From contig CALIAU010000035.1 in assembly GCA_938045585.1 (NCBI GenBank), positions 1-56,541 on the forward strand: DNA of 56,541 nt, read 5' to 3'. The position numbers and the translations under genes were made by a program. The notes under the pieces are model-generated. The model was not told where the DNA came from. It did no database searches and saw only the letters and a list, made by a program, of their open reading frames with translations. The DNA comes from an uncultured Saprospiraceae bacterium (lineage in GTDB: Bacteria > Bacteroidota > Bacteroidia > Chitinophagales > Saprospiraceae). Positions 54,670-56,541 of the stretch are shown here, piece by piece. Every line of letters begins with the position of its first letter. Position 1 is the first letter of the stretch.

Positions 54670-55302
54670 ATGGAAAAGTTATGTATCATTCTTATCAGTC
54701 TAAGCCTTATCGTTTCTAGCTGCTCCAATTCCTCAGAGCTCAGCACGAACTACGATGATGGATCCGTTATGGAGCGTTTTGAAATAAACAAAGATTCTTT
54801 AAAACATGGACTGTATACCCTATATAGACCGGGCGGAACAGTAGCTGAAACTGCCAACTACACCAATGGGGTCCTAAATGGAGAAAGAAAACTAGTCTAT
54901 GAAAACGGGAATGATGAAATCATTGAGCAGTATACGGATGATAAATTACACGGAGTATACAAAAGCTTCTACCCTACTGGCCAATTAGAATTAGAAATGA
55001 ATTATGTGCACGGGGTAATAGAAGGTAAATCAAAGAAATATTACGAATCAGGTAAACTTTCTGAAGAAGTCAATTTTCAGAACAACAATGAAAATGGTCC
55101 CTTTGTTGAGTACTATGATAATGGAAATAAAAAGTGGGAAGGCGAGTTTTTAAATGGTGAAAATGAAGTAGGTCTTCTCATGAATTATAATGAAGAAGGC
55201 ACCTTGGTGAAAAAAATGATGTGCGACTCTATGTCCATCTGCCAAACCATTTGGACCTTAGAAAAAGGAGATATTACTCCTATAAAATTATTTGATAAGT
55301 AA
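54670..55302 (+). CDS. YwqK/MORN-repeat lipoprotein
   Basis: The product (210 residues) has a lipoprotein signal (LIVSSCSNS, Cys18). Then come five or so MORN_2-type repeats of about 22 residues (LKHGLYTLYRPGGTVAET, LNGERKLVYENGN, LHGVYKSFYPTGQLELEM, IEGKSKKYYESGKLSEEV, NGPFVEYYDNGNKKWEGEF). The family is often auto-named as an antitoxin (YwqK), but there is no toxin gene here and the lipobox makes an envelope role more likely. Its stop overlaps the porQ ATG by one base (TAATG), so the two genes are translationally coupled. Confidence 0.85.
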   Translation: MEKLCIILISLSLIVSSCSNSSELSTNYDDGSVMERFEINKDSLKHGLYTLYRPGGTVAETANYTNGVLNGERKLVYENGNDEIIEQYTDDKLHGVYKSFYPTGQLELEMNYVHGVIEGKSKKYYESGKLSEEVNFQNNNENGPFVEYYDNGNKKWEGEFLNGENEVGLLMNYNEEGTLVKKMMCDSMSICQTIWTLEKGDITPIKLFDK

Positions 55303-56348
55303 TGATCAAAGCTACCACTCTTATTTTTTGCTTTCTCCTATGCCTTACTTCTAACGCACAAATAGGAGGTCTCACTAATTTTGAATTCTTACGGCTACCT
55401 GTTTCTGCACGTGCAACAGGCCTTGGAGGAATAATTGTAAGTATCCAAGACGAAGACCCTTCTCTTGCTCTAAACAACCCAGCAGTAGTAGACTCCGCTA
55501 ACCATCGTTTATTAAGTTTTAACCATAACTTTAATTTTGCCGGAGTGAGCAATGGCACCTTCACCTATGCACACAATCTAGGCTACCAAGATCTAACAGG
55601 TGTTTTTGGTATTCAGTATATCAATTATGGATCGTTTGCATTAACAGATGACATAGGGAATGTTCAGGGTGAATTTTCTGCTAGAGAAACAGCAATCAAT
55701 TTCGGTGCGTCCAAACAAATGAATGAACGTATTCGTTTAGGTGTTCTAGCACGCTTTATCAGTTCATCCCTAGAATCATATAACGCAAGTGGTATTGCAG
55801 CAGACCTTGGTTTGTATTACTCTAAACCAAATTCATCATCTAGCATTGGGATAGTCCTAAAAAATGTAGGACTACAACTTTCTCAATTCAACACAGAAGA
55901 AAAAGGACTGCCTCTAGATTTACAAATCGGCTATTCAAATAGACTACAACATCTCCCTTTCAGGTTTACAATAGTTGGTCAACGACTGGATCAATGGACA
56001 ATACGATTCGACGATCCAGATAGACAGGAAGTAGACATCTTAGGGGAAACAAATGAAAAAAGTGCCTTATCAAAAAATATAGATAATGCGTTTCGTCATC
56101 TCATTTTCAATGGTGAATTCCTATTTGGTAAAAACGAAACTCTAAAAATACGATTTGCTTACAATCATCTTCTAAGACAAGAATTATCGGTGAGCAATTT
56201 TCGTAGCCTCAGTGGATTTTCCATGGGCTTCGGCATAAAGATTAAGCGTTTTAGTCTTGACTATGGAGTTGGGAACTATCATCTTGTGGGTGGCACTAAC
56301 CATCTTGGCATACGTATAGATCTTGCCTCGTTTGGTAAGAAGATATAG
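55302..56348 (+). CDS. porQ: Type IX secretion system protein PorQ
   Basis: Outer-membrane component (348 residues) of the T9SS attachment complex (PorU-PorV-PorQ-PorZ), related to the PorV/FadL barrel family. A signal peptide (ending SNAQIGG) is followed by the PorQ signature LPVSARATGLGGIIVSIQDE and ALNNPAVVD, then alternating barrel strands ending LGIRIDLASFGKKI. In Porphyromonas, PorQ helps anchor cargo to A-LPS. Its presence agrees with the several sorting-domain proteins in this window. It is coupled to the ywqK-like gene by a 1-nt overlap. The heptamer array starts 20 bp after its stop. Confidence 0.92.
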   Translation: MIKATTLIFCFLLCLTSNAQIGGLTNFEFLRLPVSARATGLGGIIVSIQDEDPSLALNNPAVVDSANHRLLSFNHNFNFAGVSNGTFTYAHNLGYQDLTGVFGIQYINYGSFALTDDIGNVQGEFSARETAINFGASKQMNERIRLGVLARFISSSLESYNASGIAADLGLYYSKPNSSSSIGIVLKNVGLQLSQFNTEEKGLPLDLQIGYSNRLQHLPFRFTIVGQRLDQWTIRFDDPDRQEVDILGETNEKSALSKNIDNAFRHLIFNGEFLFGKNETLKIRFAYNHLLRQELSVSNFRSLSGFSMGFGIKIKRFSLDYGVGNYHLVGGTNHLGIRIDLASFGKKI

Positions 56349-56368
56349 TTGGGAGACATTAGATTCTT

Positions 56369-56403
56369 GACACTAGACACTAGACACTAGACACTAGACA
56401 CTA
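56369..56403. repeat. Five perfect GACACTA heptamers
   Basis: Five tandem copies of GACACTA without a mismatch (56369-56403), running into the terminal inverted repeat. Same family as the arrays at 143-170 and 28533-28572. Confidence 0.92.
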
Positions 56404-56541
56404 TGTGCCCTCATAAAATAGGTTGACAACTTAAGTGTCTAAAGTCTAAAGTTTGTGGATAACTTAAATTGTTAAAAAATAGTAATTCAAATATCTTGTT
56501 GGGTCAGAACGAAGCAGCGACAAGCTCTGCTGGGGGCAACT
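56401..56541. repeat. Right copy of the 141-bp inverted terminal repeat
   Basis: Exact reverse complement of 1-141, including TGTGGATAA (56454-56462), the complementary DnaA-box-like sequence. The end of the window cuts through the repeat, so its true length is unknown. Confidence 0.95.

Noticed and set aside
54670-55302. Toxin-antitoxin locus (YwqK name)
   Set aside because: The name is an automatic family label. The protein is a lipoprotein with MORN-type repeats and there is no toxin gene beside it.

Overview
The window is a 56.5 kb stretch of chromosome from a Bacteroidota bacterium, most likely a Saprospiria-like or neighbouring lineage (a guess from gene content, not a phylogeny). The evidence is: Rho with an Asn-rich N-terminal insertion, several cargo proteins with type IX secretion (T9SS) C-terminal sorting domains plus PorQ itself, DUF5686, DUF2480 and YugP-type proteins typical of the phylum, many lipoboxes, few Shine-Dalgarno sites, and promoters matching the Bacteroidota pattern TTTG-N19-TAnnTTTG (clearest before rpmH and the PpiD-like gene). 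Essential single-copy genes (frr, serS, rho, rpmH, rnpA, scpB) show it is chromosomal. There are no rRNA or tRNA genes, CRISPR arrays or recognisable insertion sequences.

Layout. 0-6 kb: leftward serS-metallopeptidase-frr, divergent from rightward rho, rpmH, rnpA and a secreted protein overlapping rnpA. 6-15.7 kb: a large T9SS-exported propeller protein, aroQ-recQ, an FMN glutamate-synthase-like protein, a cytochrome P450 and a Xer recombinase. 15.8-21.3 kb: an envelope operon (Ig-like lipoprotein, lptB, two tiny coupled lipoproteins, DUF5686 protein). 21.3-30.3 kb: a leucine-rich-repeat T9SS protein, a sorbosone-dehydrogenase-like lipoprotein, a zinc metalloprotease, small lipoproteins. 30.3-35.8 kb: odhB/sucB, pabB-pabC, and a BlaI/BlaR1-type regulatory pair behind three identical operators. 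36-40 kb: an SdrD-like T9SS protein and a PDZ protein whose sorting domain lies in another frame. 40-44.7 kb: SDR, 2,4-dienoyl-CoA reductase, quinone oxidoreductase and a LexA-like repressor. 45-48.8 kb: membrane protein, response regulator, hybrid kinase, DksA-like protein. 48.9-56.3 kb: scpB-DUF2480, two outer-membrane barrels, a VOC protein, a PpiD-like foldase, a YwqK-like lipoprotein and porQ.

The most interesting non-coding signal is a family of four structured intergenic elements (188-330, 13231-13339, 24830-24973, 50127-50291). They share a conserved core and interchangeable hairpins, and are closed by a stem whose bases covary between copies. Three of the four follow a co-oriented stop codon by 17-60 nt. 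Other candidates are a self-cleaving-type repressor with a perfect 29-bp palindrome placed over a promoter for a transcript with no convincing ORF (44.7-45.0 kb), and a PDZ/T9SS gene split at an A10 tract, which could switch export on and off.

Both ends carry the same 141 bp in inverted orientation, next to heptanucleotide tandem repeats. This looks like an assembly break in a dispersed repeat rather than real replicon ends.
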